Shown: in pieces, positions 1 through 7,915 of the stretch
Position numbering within the stretch: the first letter of the stretch is position 1
How the letters are laid out: each line of letters starts with the position of its first letter
Assembly: GCA_026014805.1 (NCBI GenBank)
Contig: JAOZHR010000031.1
Span: forward strand, 62,001-126,000
DNA from: Candidatus Bathyarchaeota archaeon
Lineage (GTDB): Archaea > Thermoproteota > Bathyarchaeia > Bathyarchaeales > SOJC01
Length of the DNA stretch: 64,000 bases
Reading direction: 5' to 3'
Made by a program: the position numbers and the translations under genes
The notes under the pieces: generated by a model
Databases searched by the model: none
Told to the model about the DNA's origin: nothing
Seen by the model: only the letters and a program-made list of their open reading frames with translations

Positions 1-19
1 TTAGAATGTGTGATGTTGG

Positions 20-355
20 TTGCAGATAACAGAAATCATCAAGGAGATTGAAGACAGAAGGAAAACAGGAGAGTTGAGCAGGAAAAGGGTTGCTTGTGCT
101 CACTGTGGAACCACGTGGGTTGAGCTAGTTGGATTGATCGTTGGACAAAAAGAGGGGGTCGAGGATCTTTGTCTTCGAATTGGTATGGAATCCGATAATT
201 GTCAAACTTGTAGATACAGACCTCTGGAATGTCGAGAATGTGGCTCAAAAGATGTCTATGAAATAATGTCTGCTGAGGGAGCTTGTGAAGAAGTGCCACT
301 AAGCTTCAAGGGCATAAAAAAAGTTACCAGAAACTCAGATGCCAAGACTTCATGA
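20..355 (+). CDS. Small zinc-ribbon protein of unknown function
   Basis: A 111-residue protein with three CxxC pairs (C26/C29, C61/C64, C71/C74), so it probably binds zinc with two ribbon-like modules. The frame opens after a stop at 11-13 and the first usable start is the TTG at 20. It lies 58 bp upstream of the NuoE-like gene on the same strand and could be cotranscribed. I do not recognise a family; HypA-like maturation proteins also carry paired CxxC motifs, but the spacing does not match well enough to claim it. Confidence 0.6.
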   Translation: MQITEIIKEIEDRRKTGELSRKRVACAHCGTTWVELVGLIVGQKEGVEDLCLRIGMESDNCQTCRYRPLECRECGSKDVYEIMSAEGACEEVPLSFKGIKKVTRNSDAKTS

Positions 356-413
356 AAAACCTCACTCTGGTGACATGGAGAGTAGATGATTGACCTGCCG
401 GGAGTTATGAAGT

Positions 414-899
414 TTGATGGAAAATGTTTCTGAACACAGTAAAGTCGACAAGATTATTGAAGGTTATTCTCGTGAAAAGTCAGCATTGATTGCTGTATTG
501 CAAGAGATTGAAAATTCGTATGGTTATCTTCCGGCTTGGACGTTGAGACAAGTATCCGAGAAACTTGAAGTTCCTCTGATCCAAGTCTACGGCGTCGCTT
601 CCTTCTACGATGCATTTCACCTGACACCCCGTGGCAAATACCTCATTCGTGTTTGTCTTGGAACGGCATGCTACTTGAGAGGCTCAACTCGGGTTCTTGA
701 GGCTTTAGAAAGAGAGTTGAACATAAAAGATGGCGAGACAACGCCTGACCTAGAGTTTAGTATTCAATCAGTCCGGTGTCTTGGTGCATGCGCGTTAGCG
801 CCCGTTATGATCATTGATGAGCGCTACTTCGACAAGATGACCCCGACGAAAATCAATAGTGTGTTGAAACGGGTACAGGAAAAAAATGAAAACAGTTAG
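414..899 (+). CDS. NuoE/HydC-like [2Fe-2S] thioredoxin-fold subunit
   Basis: A 161-residue NADH dehydrogenase 24 kDa-type subunit. The four [2Fe-2S] ligands are C81, C86, C122 and C126, and the family signatures CLGTACYLRG and VRCLGACALAPV are present. It should pass electrons from the flavin subunit encoded next. Translation begins at TTG 414 or the adjoining ATG 417. The gene overlaps the NuoF-like gene by 14 bp, which indicates translational coupling. No hydrogenase or membrane complex I genes are nearby, so this is a soluble NAD(P)H module. Confidence 0.93.
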   Translation: MMENVSEHSKVDKIIEGYSREKSALIAVLQEIENSYGYLPAWTLRQVSEKLEVPLIQVYGVASFYDAFHLTPRGKYLIRVCLGTACYLRGSTRVLEALERELNIKDGETTPDLEFSIQSVRCLGACALAPVMIIDERYFDKMTPTKINSVLKRVQEKNENS

Positions 900-2739
900 A
901 ACTCACCAAGAGCTTGTAGCTCTGCGAAACTCTTTGCTGGAAAACAGAGATCCGAATAAGCCTTGTGTAAGAGTATGCGTCAGTACGGGGTGCCGAGCAC
1001 GTGGTAGCTTAGATGTTCTCGAGGCTTTTCGGGACGAGGCCATGAAGCAAGGCTCTGGGATCGATGTGGATGTCAAGCAAACAGGGTGTCATGGCTTCTG
1101 CGAAAGAGGTCCTGTGGTTGTAATAGGGCCCAAAGAAATTTTCTACCAAGGAGTAAAGCCAAGTGATGTTCCTGAAGTCGTTTCGAAAACACTGCACAAC
1201 GGGGAGGTCGTTGACAGGCTTTTGTATGTAAATCCTGCAACGCACCAAAAAGTTCTTTGTGAAACTGAAGTGCCTTTCTACAAAATGCAGACAAGACGAA
1301 TTCTTGCTAACAACGGACGAATTGACCCCACAAACATACTTGATTACATCGCTGTTGGAGGTTATCAGGCTCTCGCGAAAGCTATTACAGCAATGTCTTG
1401 TGGGAAAATTATTGATACTGTCGAAAAATCTGGGTTACGCGGTCTCGGCGGCGGAGGTTTCCCCACTGGACGAAAATGGAGATCGTGCCGAGAAGCTGAG
1501 GGGGACATTAAATTCGTGATCGGAAATGGTGATGAAGGTGATCCTGGAGCCTTCAGTGACAGAAGCCTCATGGAAGCGAATCCCCACAGCATTCTGGAAG
1601 GCATGATCATAGGAGCCTACGCCATAGGAGCGAATCAAGGTTACCTTTATGTTCGTACCGAGTATCCCCTAGCATTGAAGCACCTTCAGATAGCAATAGA
1701 CCAAGCAAAAGAATACGGGTTTTTGGGAAACAGCATATTTGGTTCTAGGTTCGACCTAGTCATCAAGATAATCCGCGGTGGGGGCGCATTCGTATGTGGC
1801 GAATCTTCTGCATTAGTCGCTTCCATAGAAGGCAAAGTGGGTGAGCCAAGAGCAAAATACATCCATACAGTTGAGCGGGGTTTATGGAGCAAACCGACTA
1901 ATCTGAATAACGTTAAGACATGGGCCTGCGTCCCTTTAATTATCAATAATGGCGCGGATTGGTATGCAAAAATAGGAACCGAGAAATGTAAAGGAACAGC
2001 AATCTTCTCTCTCGTTGGAAAAGTAAACAACACAGGCCTCATTGAAGTGCCAATGGGAACCCCACTTAAGCAGATCATTTACGATATAGGTGGAGGGATA
2101 CTTGAAGGCAAGAAGTTTAAAGCTGTTCAAACAGGTGGCCCTTCCGGTGGATGTATACCTGAAGAACTGCTCGACCTCCCAGTAGATTTTGACAAGTTAA
2201 CCGAAGCTGGCTCAATGATGGGATCTGGCGGTATGATCGTTATGGATGAAGCCACATGTATGGTTGACGTGGCGCGGTATTTCCTCGACTTCTTACAGTA
2301 CGAATCTTGCGGCAAATGTGTTCCCTGCCGCGAAGGAGTCAAAAGGATGCTTGAGATCGTAACCGACATAACCGCAGGTCGTGCCAAGAAAGAAAATTTG
2401 GAACTTCTTCAAGAGTTGGCAGAGATGGTTAAGGATTTTTCTCTTTGTGGTCTTGGTCGAACATCTCCAAACACTGTCCTGTCAACTTTGAAATATTTCC
2501 AAGATGAATATCAAACTCACGTGAAAGACAAAAAGTGCACTGCAGGCATTTGCAAAGACCTTATTGAGTATTTCATTCTTGAAGACAAATGCACAGGATG
2601 TGGTGCCTGTTTGAAACTCTGTCCTCAACAGGCCATACAAGGCGAACCAAAGAATCCCTACACCATAGACCCCAGCAAATGCATTAGATGTGGCATCTGC
2701 CGAGATGCTTGCCCATTTGAAGCGATAATGGTGAAGTAG
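886..2739 (+). CDS. NuoF/HydB-like NAD(P)H-oxidising flavoprotein
   Basis: A 617-residue fusion typical of HydB/HndC-type subunits. Residues ~30-80 are an N-terminal [2Fe-2S] thioredoxin-like domain. The FMN/NADH core follows, with GLGGGGFPTG and GNGDEGDPGAF. A [4Fe-4S] site near residue 475 reads SCGKCVPCREG, and two C-terminal ferredoxin clusters (CTGCGACLKLCP, CIRCGICRDACP) lie near residues 568 and 598. The NADH-site motif reads CGESSAL where CGEETAL is usual, so cofactor preference may be altered. The protein should accept hydride from NAD(P)H and split the electrons among several FeS centres. Confidence 0.93.
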   Translation: MKTVRTHQELVALRNSLLENRDPNKPCVRVCVSTGCRARGSLDVLEAFRDEAMKQGSGIDVDVKQTGCHGFCERGPVVVIGPKEIFYQGVKPSDVPEVVSKTLHNGEVVDRLLYVNPATHQKVLCETEVPFYKMQTRRILANNGRIDPTNILDYIAVGGYQALAKAITAMSCGKIIDTVEKSGLRGLGGGGFPTGRKWRSCREAEGDIKFVIGNGDEGDPGAFSDRSLMEANPHSILEGMIIGAYAIGANQGYLYVRTEYPLALKHLQIAIDQAKEYGFLGNSIFGSRFDLVIKIIRGGGAFVCGESSALVASIEGKVGEPRAKYIHTVERGLWSKPTNLNNVKTWACVPLIINNGADWYAKIGTEKCKGTAIFSLVGKVNNTGLIEVPMGTPLKQIIYDIGGGILEGKKFKAVQTGGPSGGCIPEELLDLPVDFDKLTEAGSMMGSGGMIVMDEATCMVDVARYFLDFLQYESCGKCVPCREGVKRMLEIVTDITAGRAKKENLELLQELAEMVKDFSLCGLGRTSPNTVLSTLKYFQDEYQTHVKDKKCTAGICKDLIEYFILEDKCTGCGACLKLCPQQAIQGEPKNPYTIDPSKCIRCGICRDACPFEAIMVK

Positions 2740-2750
2740 GAAGTAATTAG

Positions 2751-3425
2751 ATGGTAACCCTCACAATTGACGGAGTAAAAGTTCAAGCAGAAGAAGGTTC
2801 CACTATACTTGAAGTCGCTAGATTCTACGGGTTCAACATCCCAACCTTATGCTACCACGATGAGTTGACTCCCTACGGCGCCTGTCGTTTATGTATGGTA
2901 GAGGTTGACGACGGAAGAAGAACGAGACTAGTGACCTCTTGCCTATACCCTGCTAAGGAAGGAATAAGAGTAAAAACGCACTCGCAGAGAGTGATAAAGG
3001 GGCGGAAGCTAATATTAGAATTGTTAATTGCCAGATGCCCCAACTCAAAGACCCTGCAAGACTTAGCCTCCAAGATAGGATTGGAGCAAGTCAGATTCAA
3101 GATGGAAAGCAAAGACTGCATCCTATGCGGGTTATGCGTAAGGATGTGCGCTGAACAGATGGGAAGCGGAGCAATAGGTTTTGTGGGCAGAGGGCAAAAA
3201 AGAGAAGTAGTTACCCCCTTCCGTATGTCCAGCGAAATATGCCGTAACTGCGGAGCCTGCATGTATATTTGCCCTGTAGTAGAACTGCAGTGCCGAGGCG
3301 TAAAATCTCCAGGAGAACTCTGCAACTCCTGTCTTGTCATAACCCCGCAATGTGTAGAAAAGTATGACCAAGTCATGTGTACTCTAGACTCATGTGGAGC
3401 CTGTGTACAAAAGGAGGAAAAATAG
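2751..3425 (+). CDS. Short NuoG/HoxU-like iron-sulfur subunit
   Basis: A 224-residue protein. It has an N-terminal [2Fe-2S] ferredoxin domain (C34, C45, C48, C64) and two later [4Fe-4S] motifs (CILCGLCVRMC near residue 120 and CRNCGACMYICP near 166). The usual His-Cys3 cluster segment between them is missing: the stretch after the first domain has no DCxxC motif. There is also no hydrogenase H-cluster domain. It resembles HoxU or the front end of NuoG/HydA and probably hands electrons to the FMN protein encoded 1 bp downstream. Confidence 0.88.
   Translation: MVTLTIDGVKVQAEEGSTILEVARFYGFNIPTLCYHDELTPYGACRLCMVEVDDGRRTRLVTSCLYPAKEGIRVKTHSQRVIKGRKLILELLIARCPNSKTLQDLASKIGLEQVRFKMESKDCILCGLCVRMCAEQMGSGAIGFVGRGQKREVVTPFRMSSEICRNCGACMYICPVVELQCRGVKSPGELCNSCLVITPQCVEKYDQVMCTLDSCGACVQKEEK
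3411..3417 (+). promoter_or_regulatory. Ribosome binding site for the GltB2-like gene
   Basis: The sequence AAGGAGG sits inside the end of the short NuoG-like gene, 9 nt before ATG 3427. It fixes the start of the downstream gene and shows translational linkage. Confidence 0.75.
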
Positions 3426-3426
3426 T

Positions 3427-4998
3427 ATGACCTTTTCAAAACCAAATAGAAGCCCAGCAACTCTAACTAAAAATAGAACCGATCCATGTCCCGTCAGCGG
3501 GCTTTGCGTCACTTGCATAGATGGATGCCCAGGCCCATGCGAAGTTGCCAAATCCGCCATAAGAGGTAGCGAAGTCATTTACCCAGCGCCTTTCGGCATA
3601 ATAACCACTGGATCCCAAAAGAACTATCCCGTAAACCTTTCGCACTTCAACATCATGGGAACAACCGTAGGAGCCATTGGCATTGAAGCCGACAGTGACA
3701 AAGCCATATTTCCCAACGTTGACCTGGAAACCAAAATAGGTCAAGGCGAAGGTATAAAATTAAAGGTTCCATGGTTCACCTGTGCCCTTGGATCGACAAA
3801 AATCGCCAAAGATAACTGGAAAGAATTGGCTATTGGCGCAGCAATCTCAGGAACAATGCAAGTAATAGGGGAAAATGTATGTGGCATGGATGTTGACTCA
3901 AAATTCAACAATGGAAAAGTAATTCATTCTCCGGAATTGGAATGGAGAGTGAAAACCTACAAGGAGTGGAGAGAAGAAGGCTACGGTGCCATTGTTGTTC
4001 AATCCAACGTAGAAGATACAAAGCTCGGCGTTCTTGAATATGCAATGTCAGATTTAGAAGTGGACGCTGTTGAACTAAAGTGGGGCCAAGGAGCCAAAGA
4101 TATTGGCGGCGAAGTTAAAATCAGAGATCTAGGCAAGGCGCAGCTTCTAAAGAAAAGAGGATACATAGTTATCCCCAATCCTGAGAATCCTGACATTATT
4201 GAAGCATTCAAGAAAAAACACTTTAAAGAATTCGAAAGGCACTCTCGAGTTGGCATGGTTACAGAAGAAGCTTTTGTGAGCAGAGTGAAAGAACTCAGAA
4301 GCTTAGGTGTTAAATATATTTTTCTAAAGACAGGGGCTTACCGACCAGCGGACGTGGCAAGAGCTGTAAAATTCTCGTCCAAGGCTAAGATCGACCTACT
4401 TACCGTTGACGGTGCAGGTGGCGGAACTGGAATGAGTCCTTGGCGTATGATGAATGAGTGGGGAATACCCAGCGTAGAGATCTGGTCATTAACGTATCAA
4501 TATATAGATAGACTAGCTAAGAGAGGAGACTACGTACCTAGCGTAGCCTTCGCCGGAGGCATTACTATGGAAGACCACATCTTTAAAGCACTGACGCTAG
4601 GTGCACCATACGTCAAAGCAATAGGCATGGCAAGAGCCCCCCTTACCGCAGCTATGATAGGCAAAAATGTTGGTGGTAGAATCAATGAAGACAATCTTCC
4701 AGTCTACTATGCAAGATATGGCAACACCATCGATGCGATCTTTGTCGAAGCAACTAGGTTGAAAAGCAAGTTTAGAGAAAAATTCAAGAGCTTACCTACA
4801 GGAGCAATTGGCCTCTACACCTACAATCAAAGGTTGATCCACGGACTTAAACAGTTGATGTGTGGAGCCCGAAAATTCGCGCTTCAGTATATCACGCGAG
4901 ATGACATCGCTGCCTTAACTCCTGAAGCTGTAAGGATATCTGGGATTAATTACATTATGGATGCGGATAAGGAAGAGGTCGAGAAAATCTTAAGCTAA
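3427..4998 (+). CDS. Glutamate synthase-type FMN protein (GltB2-like)
   Basis: A 523-residue member of the archaeal FMN-binding glutamate synthase family, the central alpha/beta-barrel domain without the amidotransferase. It starts with a cysteine cluster (CPVSGLCVTCIDGCPGPCE, residues ~21-39). The barrel contains the FMN-site glycine stretch VDGAGGGTGMSP near residue 328. I chose ATG 3427 because a perfect AAGGAGG lies 9 nt upstream and the preceding gene stops at 3425; the longer frame from 3394 has no such support. Being the last gene of the NuoEFG-like operon suggests it takes electrons from NAD(P)H through that module. Glutamate formation is the family default, but the true substrate is open. 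Confidence 0.88.
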   Translation: MTFSKPNRSPATLTKNRTDPCPVSGLCVTCIDGCPGPCEVAKSAIRGSEVIYPAPFGIITTGSQKNYPVNLSHFNIMGTTVGAIGIEADSDKAIFPNVDLETKIGQGEGIKLKVPWFTCALGSTKIAKDNWKELAIGAAISGTMQVIGENVCGMDVDSKFNNGKVIHSPELEWRVKTYKEWREEGYGAIVVQSNVEDTKLGVLEYAMSDLEVDAVELKWGQGAKDIGGEVKIRDLGKAQLLKKRGYIVIPNPENPDIIEAFKKKHFKEFERHSRVGMVTEEAFVSRVKELRSLGVKYIFLKTGAYRPADVARAVKFSSKAKIDLLTVDGAGGGTGMSPWRMMNEWGIPSVEIWSLTYQYIDRLAKRGDYVPSVAFAGGITMEDHIFKALTLGAPYVKAIGMARAPLTAAMIGKNVGGRINEDNLPVYYARYGNTIDAIFVEATRLKSKFREKFKSLPTGAIGLYTYNQRLIHGLKQLMCGARKFALQYITRDDIAALTPEAVRISGINYIMDADKEEVEKILS

Positions 4999-5078
4999 AT
5001 GTGCAACGGTATCTGCATGAATGGAGATACGACGTAGCTCATAGTAGTAGATGAATAGAGCAATAATGAGAGAAGCAG

Positions 5079-5546
5079 ATGAGAGAACTAGATTTTGAGA
5101 AACTGAGAGAAGAAAAGATCAAATTCTTAGAAAGCCATCACACAATAATAATGGCTACATCACACGATAACAAAGTTACAGCAAGAACCGTTACTTATGC
5201 CACTGAAGGACTCGATTTCTACTTCATGTCTTGGAATCACCATGAGAAGATACTTCAAATAAAAGAAAACTCGAATGTCGCATTAGCAAGAGACAACATA
5301 AGCATAAAAGGCGTTGCAGAAATCTTAGGAAAACCATTAGACGAAAAGAGCAAGAAAGGGGCAGAAGTTACCAAGAAAAAGCATCCAAAAGAATTTGAAA
5401 TCTTTTGTCGCATTCCGGGAATGATTATGGCAAAAGTAACACCTACATACATCAAATCTTGGGTGCGAATTGACGGCAACTTCTTCATAGAACATCTAGA
5501 TCTGGACAACAAAGTAGCATATTTAGAGAAACCTAACAAAAATTAG
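5079..5546 (+). CDS. Pyridoxamine 5'-phosphate oxidase-like flavin protein
   Basis: A 155-residue split-barrel protein of the PNPOx-like flavin- or F420-binding superfamily. The N-terminal half has the usual beta strands (HTIIMATSHDNKVTARTVTY, residues ~21-40) and a flavin-contact segment around FYFMSWNHHEKI. The C-terminal segment IPGMIMAKVTPTYIKSW is typical of the small general-stress subfamily. The substrate cannot be told from the sequence. It is followed by an intergenic stretch containing an alternating CGCGCGCGT tract. Confidence 0.8.
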   Translation: MRELDFEKLREEKIKFLESHHTIIMATSHDNKVTARTVTYATEGLDFYFMSWNHHEKILQIKENSNVALARDNISIKGVAEILGKPLDEKSKKGAEVTKKKHPKEFEIFCRIPGMIMAKVTPTYIKSWVRIDGNFFIEHLDLDNKVAYLEKPNKN

Positions 5547-5771
5547 GTTCATTTTTTCTGTTCTGTAGAACGCAGGTCAAAAAATCGCGCGCGTCTTTCT
5601 CTGTTGGTCACCAGTAAGCGTCGGGTTTTGGTAAAGGTTGATATTTAGACGCTCTTGTTATTCATCTTTTTCTTCTCTTAGGAAGTTTGAATGTGTAAAG
5701 TCCCTCTGGGCTCATTGGTTTTCAGCTGTGTCACTCGAGGCTAGTGCCATTTGCTACCGCTACTTAACCTA

Positions 5772-5960
5772 TCATTCAGAACGCCGAACTTCAACTTCTC
5801 CGTGGTTCACCGCCCACCTTGTGCAAGTCAACAACAACAGACACAACACTGCAGAAAGAATAGAGCCTACAAGCCTTCCTTCGAAAACCATGAAGACAGC
5901 GAATCCATAGGCAACGCAAGCAAACATCCAAAGATGTGTGACAGTAAGTTTCTTTTTCAC
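5772..5960 (-). CDS. Small membrane protein, second gene of a tiny pair
   Basis: A 62-residue protein with two predicted membrane helices (residues ~10-28 and ~32-48). The start is set by a GTGA overlap with the upstream stop at 5957-5959: GTG 5958-5960 preceded by GAGGGC. The longer frame from 6044 would overlap its neighbour by 88 bp and is less likely. It is coupled to the membrane protein at 5957-6166. Function unknown. Confidence 0.55.
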   Translation of the reverse strand: MKKKLTVTHLWMFACVAYGFAVFMVFEGRLVGSILSAVLCLLLLTCTRWAVNHGEVEVRRSE

Positions 5961-6166
5961 TTGAGCCCTCCTCGCGAGGAATTTGAAAGAGCTAATGCTA
6001 AGAGAAAAGCAAGTAGGTAGATAATGCATAGAATGACGATGCATAGGAAAAGCAAGGTGTAGTCGAGGAATCCAATAATCAGATGGTTATAGGCTAAGAG
6101 CACCAAGGAGAGCGATGTTATTACGGAAATAGCAACTACATCCGACCCTTCCAACAATCTTATCAT
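5957..6166 (-). CDS. Small membrane protein
   Basis: A 69-residue, very hydrophobic protein with two long helices (residues ~9-28 and ~34-58) and a short basic tail. It lies 4 bp after the small winged-helix gene and overlaps the next membrane peptide by 4 bp. The three therefore look like one unit downstream of the antiporter. Function unknown. Confidence 0.6.
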   Translation of the reverse strand: MIRLLEGSDVVAISVITSLSLVLLAYNHLIIGFLDYTLLFLCIVILCIIYLLAFLLALALSNSSRGGLK

Positions 6167-6170
6167 GTTT

Positions 6171-6419
6171 CTATCTAACCGCCCGTTTAAGCCACCTTAG
6201 ACTCCAAATCTTAGTTGTCTTGTCGAACTCGACTTTATCTAAATTCCTCAGTAACAGCAGATACCTAACGATTCTTCTCCTGTCATAGTTGGTTGTCGTG
6301 CCGCCCTCACAAAATTTCATTCGATATGTCAGTTCAAAACAGGTTAGTCCTCCGTGTTGCTCCAGCAATCTTAATATCGTGTTCATCAATAGTTGCTTTG
6401 TTTTATCGGTCTTTATCAA
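6171..6419 (-). CDS. Small winged-helix-like protein
   Basis: An 82-residue protein whose pattern (helix, helix, YDRRRIVRYLLLLRNLDKVEFD, then a beta hairpin ending in IWSLRW) is that of a winged-helix DNA-binding domain. It sits between an antiporter gene and two small membrane proteins, all on the minus strand, and may be a local regulator. It has no recognisable ligand domain. Confidence 0.6.
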   Translation of the reverse strand: MIKTDKTKQLLMNTILRLLEQHGGLTCFELTYRMKFCEGGTTTNYDRRRIVRYLLLLRNLDKVEFDKTTKIWSLRWLKRAVR

Positions 6420-6443
6420 GACGTCTCTCTTCCTCCTCTCTAT

Positions 6444-7415
6444 CTAACCTCCCATGAAAAACGTCAGTTTCAACAACACATAAGACACGTAAACGAGTAT
6501 GAGCACCAGCGCCTCCTTCCTTTCAAGTCTCATATTCCTCAAAAACAAACCTATCACAAGAAAAGCTACCAAGAACATGAAAGGTGTGTCGAACAATAAC
6601 AGCACAGGCTCAACTGTAAACCCGGAGATCATGGCACCAGCGCCCAAGGAGAAAAGAATGTCGCAGATGTTGCTCCCAATCATGTCGCCCACCGCTATGC
6701 CTGCTGCGCCCCTTCGCAGGGCTGTTATGTCAAGTGTCAGTTCTGGCAAGCCTGTGCCCAAGCCAACTATCAACAGCCCTGCAACAGAAGGGGGGACGTG
6801 CCATAACTCAGCGAGTTGAACACTTCCTTCAACAACAAATTCTGCAGCCAAAATGAGAATACCCATCCCAATGAGGATCATCAAGAGGTCTTTGACGCGG
6901 TGCATTTCTGGTTTTTCTTTTTCTACTTTAGGGGTTGATTTGGAAGGTGCCTCTTGCTTGACGAGGTAAATGAAGTATAGCAGATAAGCGAGTGTGACAA
7001 CAACTCCTTCCAGAGGAGTTATTTTCAAGTCCAAGGCGACTAAAGAAAAGAGAATTATGGACAGAATTAGCATGGTTCCCTCCCTCTTCAGTTCCCGTTT
7101 GGTTATGGACATCAATCCGGCAAGCCCTACGATGCCCATAATTATAGTAAGTTGATTAAGGTAAGAGCCGATTTTGTTGCCGACCACGATACCAGAAACC
7201 GCAGACATTTCAGCACCCGCAAGTATGTCTATGGCTCCTACTACGCTGACCGCTATTTCTGGCAAAGAGGTTCCTATGGCTACTATCGTTAACCCTATGA
7301 ACAGATGAGAGAGTCCGAAGTGGCGTGCTATGTTCTCAAAACCTCTTACCGCCAGTTGCGAACCCAAAAAAAGACCCACTAAACCAAGCATCAAAAGGAT
7401 GAGTGGGAGTATCAT
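6444..7415 (-). CDS. Sodium/calcium exchanger-type antiporter (CaxA/YrbG family)
   Basis: A 323-residue membrane protein with about ten helices in two inverted halves. Both halves carry the alpha-repeat signature: GTSLPEIAVSV near residue 48 and GLGTGLPELTLD near residue 216. A charged cytoplasmic loop (KSTPKVEKEKPEMHR) separates the halves. The family swaps Na+ or H+ for Ca2+ across the cell membrane; the ion here is inferred from the family only. Confidence 0.88.
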   Translation of the reverse strand: MILPLILLMLGLVGLFLGSQLAVRGFENIARHFGLSHLFIGLTIVAIGTSLPEIAVSVVGAIDILAGAEMSAVSGIVVGNKIGSYLNQLTIIMGIVGLAGLMSITKRELKREGTMLILSIILFSLVALDLKITPLEGVVVTLAYLLYFIYLVKQEAPSKSTPKVEKEKPEMHRVKDLLMILIGMGILILAAEFVVEGSVQLAELWHVPPSVAGLLIVGLGTGLPELTLDITALRRGAAGIAVGDMIGSNICDILFSLGAGAMISGFTVEPVLLLFDTPFMFLVAFLVIGLFLRNMRLERKEALVLILVYVSYVLLKLTFFMGG

Positions 7416-7664
7416 GTACGTTAAACCATCTTGCCAAGCGTTTGAATGTATATCTCAAAACATTGATTTAAATATTTATATCAGTAATAAAAATTAAATA
7501 GTGTGTTTGCAAATTTGAAGATTAGAAAAAACTGTAGCTAGGACAAGCTTCGCAACAATAGTGCTGCCTAATTTGACAAAAAAGGGAAGATACAGGAAAA
7601 GAACCTAATCCTGTTTGATGAGGTCTCACCACCCTGTGGCGCGCTCTGATATAAAATACAAGAG

Positions 7665-7787
7665 TCAAGATTCTTTCTTTTCTTTCATAAGCCAGCTTGC
7701 CAAGACTATTTTGTTTGTGTTGTAATACTTCTCAGCGGAAACAATCCCTCTTTTAGCTAACCTAAAAAGTATCCTATGAGTCCTCAC
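7665..7787 (-). pseudogene. Probable relic of a winged-helix regulator
   Basis: A 40-codon open stretch from GTG 7787 ends at TGA 7665. Read a little further upstream it gives GLSRVRTHRILFRLAKRGIV, followed by a wing-like segment and KIVLASWLMKEKK. This is the pattern of the recognition helix and wing of an archaeal winged-helix regulator. The first part of such a domain is absent because the frame is closed by TAA about 40 bp upstream. It could be a very short real gene, but decay is more likely. Confidence 0.35.
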
Positions 7788-7915
7788 TCGAGACAGGCCA
7801 GAATTGTTCCAACCCTTTTTCCCTTTTTACACACACATGTAAACTGGAGTATACCCAGTAGAGTATTTTGCTCTCGCGTACATAAGAAAAAATTCGTGCT
7901 TACATCTATTCCCAG

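Noticed and set aside
414-4998. An [FeFe] or [NiFe] hydrogenase operon
   Set aside because: HydB/HydC-like subunits are present, but no H-cluster domain or NiFe large subunit is found; the fourth gene is a glutamate-synthase-type protein.
5638-6020. Plus-strand frames of ~90 codons
   Set aside because: They are antisense to the small membrane-protein genes and lack starts with ribosome sites; their composition is not protein-like.
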